This document shows positions 8,659-17,678 of a stretch of 64,000 nucleotides of DNA, one piece after another; the first letter of the stretch is position 1, and every line of letters begins with the position of its first letter. The notes under the pieces are model-generated. The model had not been told where the DNA came from and did not search any database. It saw only the letters and a program-made list of their open reading frames with translations. A program made the position numbers and the translations under genes. Origin of the DNA: Anianibacter sp965662745 (GTDB taxonomy: Bacteria > Pseudomonadota > Alphaproteobacteria > Rhodobacterales > Rhodobacteraceae); assembly GCA_965662745.1 (NCBI GenBank), contig CBFIJK010000002.1, positions 120,364 to 184,363 of the forward strand, written 5' to 3'.

Positions 8659-10485
8659 GTGCTTCCCATCAATCCCGCGCAGATCCCGAAGCTTTACGCC
8701 GAAGCGCTGCGGTTGCGGCAGGGTGGAAAACTGGACGAGGCTGTGGCGATCCTGGATCGGATCCGGGCGGTGAAACCAGATATCCCCGAGGTGCATTTCC
8801 AACTGGGTGAGATCGCCTTGGCGCGCCGTACGCCGGGGCCTGCTTTCGATCATTACCTTGCCGCGTTGCGGCTTAAGCCGGGCGAACCGGCGATCTGGCA
8901 GGCGGCCCTGCGTTCCGGCCGCGCGCGTGCGGCGGGCCACAAGGAGGCCGCCGCCGAACTTTCGCAGATCGCCAAGACAGCCAGGCTTGGCGGTCAGGGC
9001 GCGAAAGAGTTGAAGCAGGCCATCGCCGATCTGGCGCAAACCGCGCCCCCGGTACTGGACGCCTTTCGCGCGGCCTTGCGCGCGCCTGATGAGACCCAGC
9101 TGACCGACGTGCTGAACGGACTTGACCCGGCGTCCCTGACCGAGACCGAGCGCAGCGAGATACTGTCAGAGCTTTTGCGGCTGGGTCGGCTTGACGCCGC
9201 GCGGCGGCTGATGGACCTTGCCAAGCGTGGTATGCGCCACACGGCGGATTATTACTGCGATCAGGCGCAGCTTCTGGTGGCGGAAGGGCGTGACGACGAG
9301 GCGCTGAAGGTTCTGGCGCGGGCCAGCGCGAAGCATCCTCAGCAGACCCGAACGATGGGCGAAGAGGCAGCTCTTCTGCAAAAGCTTGGCCGGTTCGACG
9401 AAGCCGAGGCGCTGTTTCGCAAAGCGATCGCCAAAGACCCGGACGAGCCGACCCATGCCTATCTTCTGGCGCTCAGCCGCAAGCTGCCCGAGGACGATCC
9501 GCTGATCGGCGAGATGGACCGTCGTTTTGCGGCCAAGGACGCCCCGCATCAGACCAAGGCGGCGCTGGGCTTTGCGCTGGCGAAGGTGATGGAGGATCAC
9601 GGCAAATTCGACCGGGTCTTTGCCTATCTGCGCCCGGCGAATGACGCCGTGAAGGCCGCTTACCCCTACTCGGCAAAGGGGCGGCAGCGTGATCTTGATG
9701 CGATCAAGACGGCCTACGCAGAGGCCGACTTTCCACAAGAACCCGACGAGACCGGCTTTGCGCCGATCTTTGTCACGGGGCTGCCAAGGTCCGGCACGAC
9801 GCTGGTGGAGTCGATCATTGCCGCGCATTCCGGCGTCACGGGGGGCGGGGAACTTGGCCTCGCCCGCGAGATCGCGATGCGCAGCATCCTTGGCGACGGT
9901 CGATTTCTGGATCCAGCGGAGCTGGGGCAAGATCGGGTGGCCGCGATCGCGTCAGAGATCGAGCGCACCATGCGCCGTGTTGTGCCCGGGGCGGACCGGA
10001 TCACCGACAAGGCGGTGCAGACCTACACTTTGATCGGCCCATTGGCGCGGATCCTGCCCGCCGCGCGCTTTGTCGTGGTGCATCGCGATCCACGCGATAC
10101 GCTCCTCTCGATCTACAAGAATTACTTCGAGGCCGGACAGCACCGCTTTGCCTACGATCTTGCGGATCTGGCGGGCTATTATCGCGGCTTTCTCGATATC
10201 GTGGCGTTCTGGCGTGCGAAGATGCCGGGGCGGTTCATCGAGATCCGCTATGAGGATCTGATCGCCGCGCCCGAAGAGGAGGCGCGGCGACTGATCGCAG
10301 GCGTCGGGCTTGGCTGGGAAGACACCTGCCTTAACTTTCATCAAAGCAAGCGGCGCGTGGATACGCTGTCCCTCGCGCAGGTGCGCCAGCCGATCTATAA
10401 GAGCTCTGTCCGGGCGTGGGAACGGTACGGCGATGCGCTGAGGCCGTTGATTGATGCGCTGGGCGACACGCTGCCGAAGGAGTGA
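8659..10485 (+). CDS. TPR-repeat sulfotransferase family protein
   Basis: A 608-residue two-part protein with a GTG start. Residues 1-330 are helical TPR-like repeats (for example ALRLRQGGKLDEAVAILDRI, EEAALLQKLGRFDEAEALF). Residues 365-600 form a sulfotransferase domain with the PAPS 5'-phosphosulfate loop GLPRSGTTLVES (about 374-385) and the 3'-phosphate motif VVVHRDPRDTLLSIYKNYF. It would transfer sulfate from PAPS to an unknown acceptor, with the TPR part binding the partner. Such TPR-sulfotransferases are frequent in marine alphaproteobacteria. Only 3 nt separate it from yggS, which suggests co-transcription. Confidence 0.88.
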   Translation: MLPINPAQIPKLYAEALRLRQGGKLDEAVAILDRIRAVKPDIPEVHFQLGEIALARRTPGPAFDHYLAALRLKPGEPAIWQAALRSGRARAAGHKEAAAELSQIAKTARLGGQGAKELKQAIADLAQTAPPVLDAFRAALRAPDETQLTDVLNGLDPASLTETERSEILSELLRLGRLDAARRLMDLAKRGMRHTADYYCDQAQLLVAEGRDDEALKVLARASAKHPQQTRTMGEEAALLQKLGRFDEAEALFRKAIAKDPDEPTHAYLLALSRKLPEDDPLIGEMDRRFAAKDAPHQTKAALGFALAKVMEDHGKFDRVFAYLRPANDAVKAAYPYSAKGRQRDLDAIKTAYAEADFPQEPDETGFAPIFVTGLPRSGTTLVESIIAAHSGVTGGGELGLAREIAMRSILGDGRFLDPAELGQDRVAAIASEIERTMRRVVPGADRITDKAVQTYTLIGPLARILPAARFVVVHRDPRDTLLSIYKNYFEAGQHRFAYDLADLAGYYRGFLDIVAFWRAKMPGRFIEIRYEDLIAAPEEEARRLIAGVGLGWEDTCLNFHQSKRRVDTLSLAQVRQPIYKSSVRAWERYGDALRPLIDALGDTLPKE

Positions 10486-10488
10486 GCC

Positions 10489-11145
10489 ATGGGTTTGGAT
10501 GAGATCACGGCGCGGGTGCGCAGCGCCGAGCAGGCGGCCGGGCGGGCTGCGGGATCGGTCACCCTGATCGCGGTGTCCAAGGTCCAGCCAGACGCGCGGG
10601 TCGAGGCGGTGCTGGAGGCCGGGCACCGGGTGTTCGGCGAGAACAAGGTGCAGGAAGCGCAAGGTAAATGGCCCGGCTTTCGCGAACAGTTTGGCGGGGT
10701 GGATCTGCACCTCATCGGCCCTTTGCAGACAAACAAGGCGCGGGCGGCGATGGGGCTGTTCGATGCGATCCATTCCGTCGACCGACCGAAACTGGCAAAC
10801 ACCATCGCGCGGATCGCGCAGGAAGAGGGGGCGTGTCCGTCCCTGTTCGTGCAGGTGAATAGCGGCGAGGAAGATCAGAAGGCCGGGGTTTTGCCCGCCG
10901 ATGCCGACGGGTTCATCGCAGAGTGCCGAGCGCTGGATTTGCCGGTTCAGGGGCTGATGTGCATTCCCCCCGCCGATGAGGAACCGTCTTTGCATTTCGC
11001 ATTGCTTGCGAAAATCGCAGAGCGGAATGGTCTGACGGGTCTGTCCATGGGGATGAGCGCGGATTTCGAAAGCGCGATTGCATTGGGGGCGACCCATGTG
11101 CGTGTGGGATCGGCGATCTTCGGTGCGCGGGACTACGGAGAATAG
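10489..11145 (+). CDS. yggS: PLP homeostasis protein YggS/PROSC family
   Basis: A 218-residue single-domain fold-III PLP protein. The PLP lysine is Lys31 in TLIAVSKVQP, followed by GHRVFGENKVQEA and LIGPLQTNKARAAM. The C-terminal phosphate-binding stretch is GLSMGMSADFESAIALGATHVRVGSAIFGAR. Family members bind PLP without known catalysis and buffer vitamin B6 and amino-acid pools. Two ATG-containing overlaps and a 3-nt gap to the upstream sulfotransferase gene suggest a shared transcript, which ends at the hairpin near 11200. Confidence 0.95.
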   Translation: MGLDEITARVRSAEQAAGRAAGSVTLIAVSKVQPDARVEAVLEAGHRVFGENKVQEAQGKWPGFREQFGGVDLHLIGPLQTNKARAAMGLFDAIHSVDRPKLANTIARIAQEEGACPSLFVQVNSGEEDQKAGVLPADADGFIAECRALDLPVQGLMCIPPADEEPSLHFALLAKIAERNGLTGLSMGMSADFESAIALGATHVRVGSAIFGARDYGE

Positions 11146-11199
11146 CGGAACGCGCTATCGCGCGTGTTTCCTTGTTTGGCGCGCCCTTCGGGCCCGCGG

Positions 11200-11221
11200 T
11201 GCCTGCGGCGCAGGTATTTTT
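11200..11221 (+). terminator. Rho-independent terminator after yggS
   Basis: A short hairpin with stem TGCCTGC/GCAGGTA (one G-T pair) and loop GGC, running into TTTTT. It lies 55 nt after the yggS stop and just before the convergent gene end at 11243. Confidence 0.6.
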
Positions 11222-11242
11222 CGAACCAAAGTGATAAGGGCG

Positions 11243-11737
11243 CTACGGAACGATCAGCCGGGTCTCATAGGTGATCTGCGATGCGATCTTGCGAAGGTGG
11301 TCGCGGCGCAGCGCAATGCAGCCTTCGGTCGGGTGGCGCGGTTTGCGCCACTGGTGGATGAAGATCGCCGAGCCTTTGTTCGGGGTGGCCTCGGGCCAGT
11401 TCCAGTCGGTCAGCAGGATGAGATCATATAGCGGATCGGCGCGGCGCAGGTGTTCGTGGCTGTGGGTGTAGGGCGCGCGGACCATGAGGTTGTAGTCCTC
11501 GTGGTTAGGGTCGTCGGACCACAGGTCGCCGGGGCGGATCGGAAGAGCCCAGTCACAGGGCCTCGCGATGCGGTTCGGGCGGTAGAGACAGCCGATGATC
11601 CGATGGATGCCGCGCGGGGTGGCGCCGTCGCCTTCGCGTTTGTCGCTTGTGATGCCACCCCGACCAATGGCGCAGGGGTAGAGGACGCGGTGAAAGCGCA
11701 CGCCCTTTGCCGTCAGGACCAGATCGCTCGGGGTCAT
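11243..11737 (-). CDS. L,D-transpeptidase-like (YkuD family) protein
   Basis: A 164-residue protein. The catalytic region reads AIFIHQW, then HPTEGCIAL, that is a conserved His followed about 12 residues later by a Gly-Cys nucleophile, as in L,D-transpeptidase domains. The usual SHGC is replaced by TEGC. No signal peptide is visible, so it is either cytoplasmic or the true export route is not obvious. Family members form 3-3 peptidoglycan crosslinks or attach proteins to the wall. Its ATG overlaps the stop of the flavoprotein gene upstream by 4 nt, so both belong to one operon. Confidence 0.75.
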   Translation of the reverse strand: MTPSDLVLTAKGVRFHRVLYPCAIGRGGITSDKREGDGATPRGIHRIIGCLYRPNRIARPCDWALPIRPGDLWSDDPNHEDYNLMVRAPYTHSHEHLRRADPLYDLILLTDWNWPEATPNKGSAIFIHQWRKPRHPTEGCIALRRDHLRKIASQITYETRLIVP

Positions 11738-12735
11738 GCGGCCTTGTCGAGGCGGAGATCTTGCAGGACATCTGCTGCGATCTCGAAGGATCTGAGACGT
11801 GCGGCATGATCGTGGATTTGGCCGGTCAGGATCACTTCGTCGGGTTCGTGTTCGGCGATGAGCGCCTGAAGCTGGGCCTTAACGGTGCCCGGCGCGCCGG
11901 TGGCGGTGACCTTCAGCGCTTCGTCCACGGCGCGGCGGATGCCGGGGCCGATGGCGGCGTCGATGTCATTGACAGGCGCGGGCAGTTTGCCGGGCTTCCC
12001 AAGGCGCAGGCGCGCGAAGGCCTGTTGCATCGTGGTTCTGAGATAGGCGCCTTCCGCGTCGGTATCCGCGGCGAAGACGTTGATGGCGAGCATGAAATGC
12101 GGGCGGTCCAGCGTGGCGGAGGGTCTGAAGTTACGGCGATAAGTCTCTCGCGCCTCGGTCAGAGCGGCGGGCGCGAAATGCGAAGCGAAGGCGTAGGGCA
12201 GGCCGAAATGCGCAGCCACCTGCGCGCCGTAAAGGGAAGAACCAAGGATCCAGAGAGGCACATCCGTGCCTTGGCCGGGATGCGCGCGGACAGCGGCCTT
12301 TGGGTCCTCGGGGCCGAGATAGGCCATCAGATCGGCGATATGATCGGGGAACCGTTCGGCCTTTTCCGCAGTCGCGCCAAGGGCGCGTGCAACCGCCATG
12401 TCACCGCCGGGCGCGCGGCCAAGGCCAAGGTCGATGCGCGGGCCGTGGATGGTGGCGAGCGTGCCGAACGCTTCGGCCACGGCGAGCGCGGAATGGTTGG
12501 GCAGCATGATGCCGCCCGCGCCGACGCGGATCGTTCGCGTGGCGTTCGCGACATGGCCGATCAGGATCGCGGTGGCGGAACTGGCGATGCCGGGCATGTT
12601 GTGATGTTCGGCCAGCCAGTGGCGATGATAGCCCCAGCCTTCGGCATGGCGCGCCAGATCGACGGTATTCGTGATCGCGTCGACGGCGGTCTGGCCTTCG
12701 GGAACGGGGCAGAGATCAAGGACGGAATAGCGCAT
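11734..12735 (-). CDS. LLM-class (luciferase-like) flavin-dependent oxidoreductase
   Basis: A 333-residue single-domain TIM barrel of the bacterial luciferase superfamily. The N-terminus (MRYSVLDLCPVPEG), the HRHWLAEHHNMPGIASSA stretch and RIRVGAGGIMLPNHSALAVAE are characteristic of the group related to YhbW. It should use reduced FMN or F420-like flavin on an unknown substrate; Rhodobacteraceae normally use FMN. It is followed by the L,D-transpeptidase-like gene with a 4-nt overlap, with no obvious functional link. Confidence 0.9.
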   Translation of the reverse strand: MRYSVLDLCPVPEGQTAVDAITNTVDLARHAEGWGYHRHWLAEHHNMPGIASSATAILIGHVANATRTIRVGAGGIMLPNHSALAVAEAFGTLATIHGPRIDLGLGRAPGGDMAVARALGATAEKAERFPDHIADLMAYLGPEDPKAAVRAHPGQGTDVPLWILGSSLYGAQVAAHFGLPYAFASHFAPAALTEARETYRRNFRPSATLDRPHFMLAINVFAADTDAEGAYLRTTMQQAFARLRLGKPGKLPAPVNDIDAAIGPGIRRAVDEALKVTATGAPGTVKAQLQALIAEHEPDEVILTGQIHDHAARLRSFEIAADVLQDLRLDKAA

Positions 12736-12783
12736 GGTCGGCTCCTTCTTGCCACTGAAGGTAAGGGTCTGCGCGCCGGATGT

Positions 12784-13872
12784 TTAGAGCAAATGCCCCG
12801 ATTTCCGCGCCTTCGTGTCTAGGTATTTCGCGTTGAGCGGGTTCAGCCCGACCTTGAGCGGCACCCGTTCGGTGACACGCAGCCCGCAGCTTTGCATCAT
12901 CGCAACCTTCGCCGGGTTGTTCGTCAGAAGCCGCACTTCGGCAAAGCCGAGTCTGCGCAGGATATCGGCGCCAATGCGGAAATCGCGTTCGTCGTCCTCA
13001 AAACCCAGGCGATGGTTCGCCTCGACCGTGTCGAAGCCCTGATCCTGAAGCGAATAGGCGCGCATCTTGTTGGCAAGGCCAATGCCGCGCCCTTCCTGGT
13101 TGAGATAGAGGAGGATCCCTGCGCCGTCCTCGCCCATTCGCGAAAGCGCCGCGCGCAGTTGTGGGCCGCAATCGCATTTCAGGCTGCCCATCAGATCGCC
13201 GGTGAAACAGGCGGAATGCAGGCGCGACAGGACGGGGGCCTGACGGTCGGGGCGGCCGATCTCGATGGCGTAATGTTCCTCGCCACCGTCATCGGGTCGG
13301 AAGACATGCAGGCGGCTGGCAGCAGAGACGGCAAGCGGGACATTGGCGCTGATGACGCGGGTCAGGGGCGACAGATCGGCCATCGGGTCGGGAATGTCCG
13401 AAAGGGCGATGTCGATCAGGTGGTTGGCGGCCGCGAGTGCGCCGGGATCTTGCACCTCGACCACAAGTGCCGCGGGCAGGATGCGGGCGGCCTTGGCCAG
13501 CGCGATGGCGGCGCGGGCGAAATCGGCGCTGCCAGCGCGCACGGCGCTCAGCGGCCCTTTCATCGGGTTCGCAAGATCGCCGGATGGATCGGCAATGGCC
13601 GAAACCCAGCGCGCGCCTGCATCATCTGGCAGGTCGATGCGCGCGAGATCGCCGTCATAGACCCGCGCTTTCAGGGTTTCGGCCCGGCGCCCCGTGATCG
13701 CGAGATAGGGCTTCCCCAAGGCCTTCAGATCAGACAGCCTTTCGGGGTCCAAAGTTTCGGCGGCAAGGATCACCGCGCCGCTGTCCGCCCCTCGAACGAC
13801 AACCGGCACGCCCATGCGCAAATCCGCGCGGGCGCGGGCGAGGCGTTCGGTCGAGGTGGGGGAAAGCGACAT
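12784..13872 (-). CDS. ribA: GTP cyclohydrolase II with a degenerate RibB-like N-terminal domain
   Basis: A 362-residue protein. Residues about 205-360 are a full GTP cyclohydrolase II: zinc cysteines Cys222, Cys233 and Cys235 (ACFTGDLMGSLKCDCG), NQEGRGIGLANKMRAYSLQDQG, and LTNNPAKV. This is the first step of riboflavin synthesis from GTP. Residues 1-160 resemble a shrunken DHBP synthase (RibB) domain: RAGSADFARAAIALAKAARILPAALVVEV aligns with the usual RxGHTEAAVDLARLAGL segment. The GHTEA residues and the acidic DREDEGD motif are missing, so this half is probably inactive. The ATG at 13872 is chosen because the further open frame upstream runs antisense through cenR. Confidence 0.9.
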   Translation of the reverse strand: MSLSPTSTERLARARADLRMGVPVVVRGADSGAVILAAETLDPERLSDLKALGKPYLAITGRRAETLKARVYDGDLARIDLPDDAGARWVSAIADPSGDLANPMKGPLSAVRAGSADFARAAIALAKAARILPAALVVEVQDPGALAAANHLIDIALSDIPDPMADLSPLTRVISANVPLAVSAASRLHVFRPDDGGEEHYAIEIGRPDRQAPVLSRLHSACFTGDLMGSLKCDCGPQLRAALSRMGEDGAGILLYLNQEGRGIGLANKMRAYSLQDQGFDTVEANHRLGFEDDERDFRIGADILRRLGFAEVRLLTNNPAKVAMMQSCGLRVTERVPLKVGLNPLNAKYLDTKARKSGHLL

Positions 13873-14016
13873 GGCAGGTCCTGAAAGGGGGCTCAAGGCG
13901 TTCAGATATGAAACATTCGGCCCAAAGTCGACACGACCGCGTGAGAGGTTTGACGCAAATCTTGCCGGAACGCGACGGGCATCACAGGTCTTTCCCAGAA
14001 AGTTGAGGAGGCCATG

Positions 14017-14703
14017 ATGAGCAATCTTAAGAAAATCCTGCTGGTCGATGATGACGACGACCTGCGCGAGGCGCTGAGCGAGCAACTTGTCGATACCGAC
14101 GACTTCGACGTATTCGAGGGCGCAAGCGGTGTCGACGCGATGGAAAAGATCAAGGCCGGGCACTACGATCTGGTGATCCTTGACGTGGGCCTTCCCGACA
14201 CCGATGGCCGCGAGCTGTGCAAGAAGATGCGCAAGCAGGGCGTCAAATGCCCCATCGTGATGCTGACGGGCCATGACAGCGATGCCGACACGATCCTCGG
14301 CCTCGATTCCGGCGCGAACGACTACATCACCAAGCCGTTCAAGTTCCCGGTGCTTCTGGCCCGCATCCGCGCGCAGCTGCGTACGCATGAGCAATCCGAG
14401 GACGCGGTCTTTACGCTTGGCCCGTATACCTTCAAGCCCGCGATGAAGCTCTTGATCACGGAAGACGAGCGCAAGATCCGCCTGACCGAGAAAGAGACGA
14501 ACATCCTCAAGTTCCTCTATCGCGCCTCTGAAGGTGTGGTGCCGCGCGATGTGCTGCTGCACGAGGTCTGGGGCTATAACGCAGGCGTTACGACCCACAC
14601 GCTTGAGACGCATATCTATCGTCTCCGCCAGAAGATCGAGCCGGAGCCGTCCAACGCTCGGCTCCTTGTGACCGAGAGCGGCGGCTACCGCCTCGTCGCG
14701 TGA
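14017..14703 (+). CDS. cenR: OmpR-family response regulator, CenR-like
   Basis: A 228-residue two-domain regulator. The receiver has the acidic cluster VDDDDD, phospho-acceptor Asp56 (VILDVGLPDTDG) and Lys in ITKPF. The winged helix ends RLRQKIEPEPSNARLLVTESGGYRLVA. The sequence style matches CenR, the envelope-control regulator conserved in Rhodobacteraceae and Caulobacter. No partner kinase is adjacent. ATG codons at 14014 and 14017 are both possible; the second has better spacing to GAGGAG. A strong terminator follows the stop. Confidence 0.82.
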   Translation: MSNLKKILLVDDDDDLREALSEQLVDTDDFDVFEGASGVDAMEKIKAGHYDLVILDVGLPDTDGRELCKKMRKQGVKCPIVMLTGHDSDADTILGLDSGANDYITKPFKFPVLLARIRAQLRTHEQSEDAVFTLGPYTFKPAMKLLITEDERKIRLTEKETNILKFLYRASEGVVPRDVLLHEVWGYNAGVTTHTLETHIYRLRQKIEPEPSNARLLVTESGGYRLVA

Positions 14704-14755
14704 TGGAACCCTTCCCCCGGTGCCGGGGTTAAGGCATCAACCTCCCTGTTGGACT

Positions 14756-14784
14756 GGCCCCGGTTTTTTGCCGGGGCCTTTTTT
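14756..14784 (+). terminator. Strong rho-independent terminator after cenR
   Basis: Perfect arms GGCCCCGG and CCGGGGCC around a TTTTTTG loop, then six T. It separates cenR from the convergent monooxygenase gene whose stop is at 14783. Confidence 0.9.
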
Positions 14785-16618
14785 ACGCCGGCCGCATGAC
14801 CCGCCCAAAATACTCCGACAGCTCCGCATACGCATTCAGCGGCAGGACCTGCGCGATGTATTGGTCGGGCCGCACCACGATCAGGGCGCCTTGGGTCCGG
14901 TCGATACCGCGCAGGTCGTAAATGTCTGCGGCGGGATCGGGGCAGAAGGCTTTTTCGTAGTCGTTGAGGCCGAAGGGGCCTTTCTGCGGAAACAGGACGC
15001 CCGGCAGATCGGCGACGGTCATCTCGGCATGGGGCCGCTGGAATACCGCGCGCAGGTCGATGACGCTGTCGGGATCGGCGCCCTTTGGCGTGTGGCGCAG
15101 GATGGGTGAGGCGGGATCCTCTGCAAGGAACGCACAAAGATCGGTCAGTCCGGTGTCCTTCCCCTCGAACGCGAAGATGCGCCAGCGACCGTCGGCCTTG
15201 ACCGTATGGCCCAGATGCACAGGCTTGGCATCAGCCATGCGGATCACAGGGGCGGAGTGAAAGCGCATGCCGAGGCGTAAACCCGTTGCAAGCGCTTGAT
15301 GCGTGCCATCCCCGGTCAGCAGCGATGGCGCGTACAGCGTCTCGGTCCCCGCCGTGTAGCGCCCATGCGTGACGAAATAGCGCTGAAACGCCTCGGGATC
15401 GACGCCGCCGGTGCCGCCTGCCTTGGCGCGATCCGAGATCATGGCAGACCACTCGCGGTCGAAATCGATCAGCGTCTGCGCGATACCCTGCCGTTCCTCG
15501 GAATAGGTGGCGAGCAGCGTTTCATCGGCCTGCCCGCGCAGCACGGCGGCCAGCTTCCAGCCGAGGTTGAAGCTGTCCTGCATCGACACGTTCATGCCCT
15601 GACCGGCCTTGGGGCTGTGAGTGTGGCAGGCATCCCCGGCGATGAAGACGCGCGGCGTTTCGGTGCCATCGTCGAAGCGATCGCACAGGCGCTGGCCGAT
15701 CTGGTAGCAGGACCACCAGACCACGTCCTTCACATCCAGCGTGTAGGGCGCGAAAATCCGCGCGGCGGCGTCGATGAGGCCCTGTTCGGTGATATTCTTC
15801 GCCGTGATCCGCTCGCCGTCGCCCAGCTTGTCGAGTTCAACGTATATCCGCGCAAGATAGCCGCCTTCGCGCGGGATGATCAGAAGGTTGCCCGCATCGG
15901 ACTGGATCACCGACTTGCGGCGGATGTCAGGGAAACTGGTGTTGCACAGAATGTCCATGACGCCCCAGGCCGTATTCGCGCTGTCGCCTTTAAGCTCTTG
16001 CCCGATCGCCTTGCGCACGCCGCTGCGCGCACCGTCGCAGCCGATAACGTAGCGCGCCTTGATGCTGGCCGTCTCGCCGCTTTCGCGCCTTAGCGTAACC
16101 GTGACGGCGTCGCCCTCATGGGTCAGCGAGTCGAAGGCGTAATCATAATACGGCTCCAGCCCAGAGGGGCTGTTGCGCATGGTCTCGAGATAGCGGTCAT
16201 GCACGCGCGCCTGGTTGAGGATCACATGGGGAAATTCCGACAGGCCCTCTTCGGTGTCGGGAATGACCCCGGCATGGACGATCCCGCTGCCATCGTCTGC
16301 GGGTTTCCAGAAGCAGGTTTCATTGACCCAGTATGCCTCGCGCAGAACCTCTTCGACGAAGCCGAAGGCGTTGAACATCTCCATGGTTCTGCAGGCGATC
16401 CCGTCGGCCTGACCCTTTTCCATGGGTCCGGGTTTCTGGTCCACGATCACCGTGTCGATATCCGCAAAGGCGGACATCTGCGCGGCCAGCGTCAGGCCCG
16501 CAGGGCCACAGCCGACAATCAGGACATCGGCTGTGTCCGGCAACGCCTCGGGCCGTGTCTTGACCGTTTCGGCAACGCGCGGGTCGCCGGGCCGAAAGCC
16601 GTTCCAGTGAAAATCCAT
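14783..16618 (-). CDS. FAD-dependent aromatic-ring monooxygenase (phenol 2-monooxygenase type)
   Basis: A 611-residue class A flavoprotein hydroxylase. The FAD GxGxxG fold is near residue 35 (DVLIVGCGPAGLTLAAQM), the DG motif is YVIGCDGARSGVRKAIG, and the GD motif is VFIAGDACHTHSPKAGQGMNVSMQD. A C-terminal thioredoxin-like domain (about 440-611, without Cys-x-x-Cys) is typical of phenol and 3-hydroxybenzoate 4-monooxygenases. It would hydroxylate a phenolic ring using NAD(P)H and O2. The ATG at 16618 has GGGGAGGAA upstream and is preferred over an in-frame ATG at 16639. No aromatic catabolic genes adjoin it, so the substrate is open. Confidence 0.88.
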   Translation of the reverse strand: MDFHWNGFRPGDPRVAETVKTRPEALPDTADVLIVGCGPAGLTLAAQMSAFADIDTVIVDQKPGPMEKGQADGIACRTMEMFNAFGFVEEVLREAYWVNETCFWKPADDGSGIVHAGVIPDTEEGLSEFPHVILNQARVHDRYLETMRNSPSGLEPYYDYAFDSLTHEGDAVTVTLRRESGETASIKARYVIGCDGARSGVRKAIGQELKGDSANTAWGVMDILCNTSFPDIRRKSVIQSDAGNLLIIPREGGYLARIYVELDKLGDGERITAKNITEQGLIDAAARIFAPYTLDVKDVVWWSCYQIGQRLCDRFDDGTETPRVFIAGDACHTHSPKAGQGMNVSMQDSFNLGWKLAAVLRGQADETLLATYSEERQGIAQTLIDFDREWSAMISDRAKAGGTGGVDPEAFQRYFVTHGRYTAGTETLYAPSLLTGDGTHQALATGLRLGMRFHSAPVIRMADAKPVHLGHTVKADGRWRIFAFEGKDTGLTDLCAFLAEDPASPILRHTPKGADPDSVIDLRAVFQRPHAEMTVADLPGVLFPQKGPFGLNDYEKAFCPDPAADIYDLRGIDRTQGALIVVRPDQYIAQVLPLNAYAELSEYFGRVMRPA

Positions 16619-16663
16619 GATCGTTCCTCCCCGGCGCATGGTTGGCGCGCCGGGAGGGGGGCG

Positions 16664-17548
16664 TCAATCGGCGTCGTCGCCTTCTTCCGTCTCAGGGGAA
16701 GGCGTCAGAAACTCGGGCGTTTGATCGGGCAGGTCTTCGCCTTCTTCAAGGAAGGTCACATCGCCCAGCCGTTCATCCCGGTGCACGGCGATTTCATCGC
16801 CCTGCCGGAAAAAGCGCAGGCACCCACCCCAATCGGCCAGAAGGCACAGGCGGCCGCTGGGTTCGAGATCCCAGTCCCCGGTGATTTCAGTGATCTCGCC
16901 GTCGCGCACTATATCGCCCGACACGCCGCCGTCGCGGGTGAACAGCAGATCGGCGGAGAAAGCAGAGCCGCCGAAGGCGAGGCGGCGTTCGAACAGGATT
17001 TCTTCGACCTCACCCGCGATCAGGGCGTCCTTGGGCGGACGTCCACCGTCATCCTGGGGGCCGCACAATTCCGGCAGCGCGGAAATCGCGTCGCGCGAGC
17101 CGCTGAGCGGCGCGACAAAGCTGAACGCGTTCGCGCCACCGCCGAGGACAAGCTTTGCCTCGCTACCGGCCATCAGCGATTCGAGCAGGTCGGCGTCGCG
17201 GCTTTGGCGAACCGGGGTCGAGAAGTCGAATTGATCCGCATCCGGCAGGCGGCGCATGCGGATGGTGATGGTGGGGTTATCGTCCACCGTGATGCGAAGT
17301 TCCGGCGAGTCGTCGTCGAACGCGACCCCGGCAAAGGCCGTGCGCAGGTGCAGCGGACCGCCCAAGGGCGCGCAGGAGATCAGGAAGCAGGCGTAATCGT
17401 CGTTCTCATAATCGTCTTTGGGGCAAACGGCTGCGCCGCGCCCTCCGTCATGGGAATAGGTTTCCCATCTCGCGCTGTCGTCATCGCTGTCCTGCGCGAA
17501 GGCCGGGAAGGCCCCCAGACACAGGGCTATCGTGATCGCTGCTCTCAT
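16664..17548 (-). CDS. Secreted hypothetical protein
   Basis: A 294-residue protein that I do not recognise. It has a clear Sec signal peptide (MRAAITIALCLGAFPAFAQ), a Cys-containing acidic N-terminal third (AAVCPKDDYENDDYACFLISC), mixed beta-rich middle segments and a strongly acidic tail (TPSPETEEGDDAD). The cysteines could form disulfides in the periplasm. It lies 45 nt upstream of the monooxygenase, on the same strand, and divergent from the lytic transglycosylase gene. Confidence 0.7.
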   Translation of the reverse strand: MRAAITIALCLGAFPAFAQDSDDDSARWETYSHDGGRGAAVCPKDDYENDDYACFLISCAPLGGPLHLRTAFAGVAFDDDSPELRITVDDNPTITIRMRRLPDADQFDFSTPVRQSRDADLLESLMAGSEAKLVLGGGANAFSFVAPLSGSRDAISALPELCGPQDDGGRPPKDALIAGEVEEILFERRLAFGGSAFSADLLFTRDGGVSGDIVRDGEITEITGDWDLEPSGRLCLLADWGGCLRFFRQGDEIAVHRDERLGDVTFLEEGEDLPDQTPEFLTPSPETEEGDDAD

Positions 17549-17678
17549 ATCGCCACCTGGCTTGTTTTGCCGCTACCGTGCCCGATGGACGCCCTTGCGA
17601 TCAAGGGCGTTGGCGGATCTCCGCGACAGGCCAGTTCGGCCGATTGCCAAAAGTGCGGCGCGCGGTATCGTCGCGCCC

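Noticed and set aside
13873..14613. N-terminal extension of the ribA open frame through the cenR region
   Set aside because: It runs antisense to the cenR gene, whose receiver and winged-helix motifs are intact; GTP cyclohydrolase II needs no such extension.
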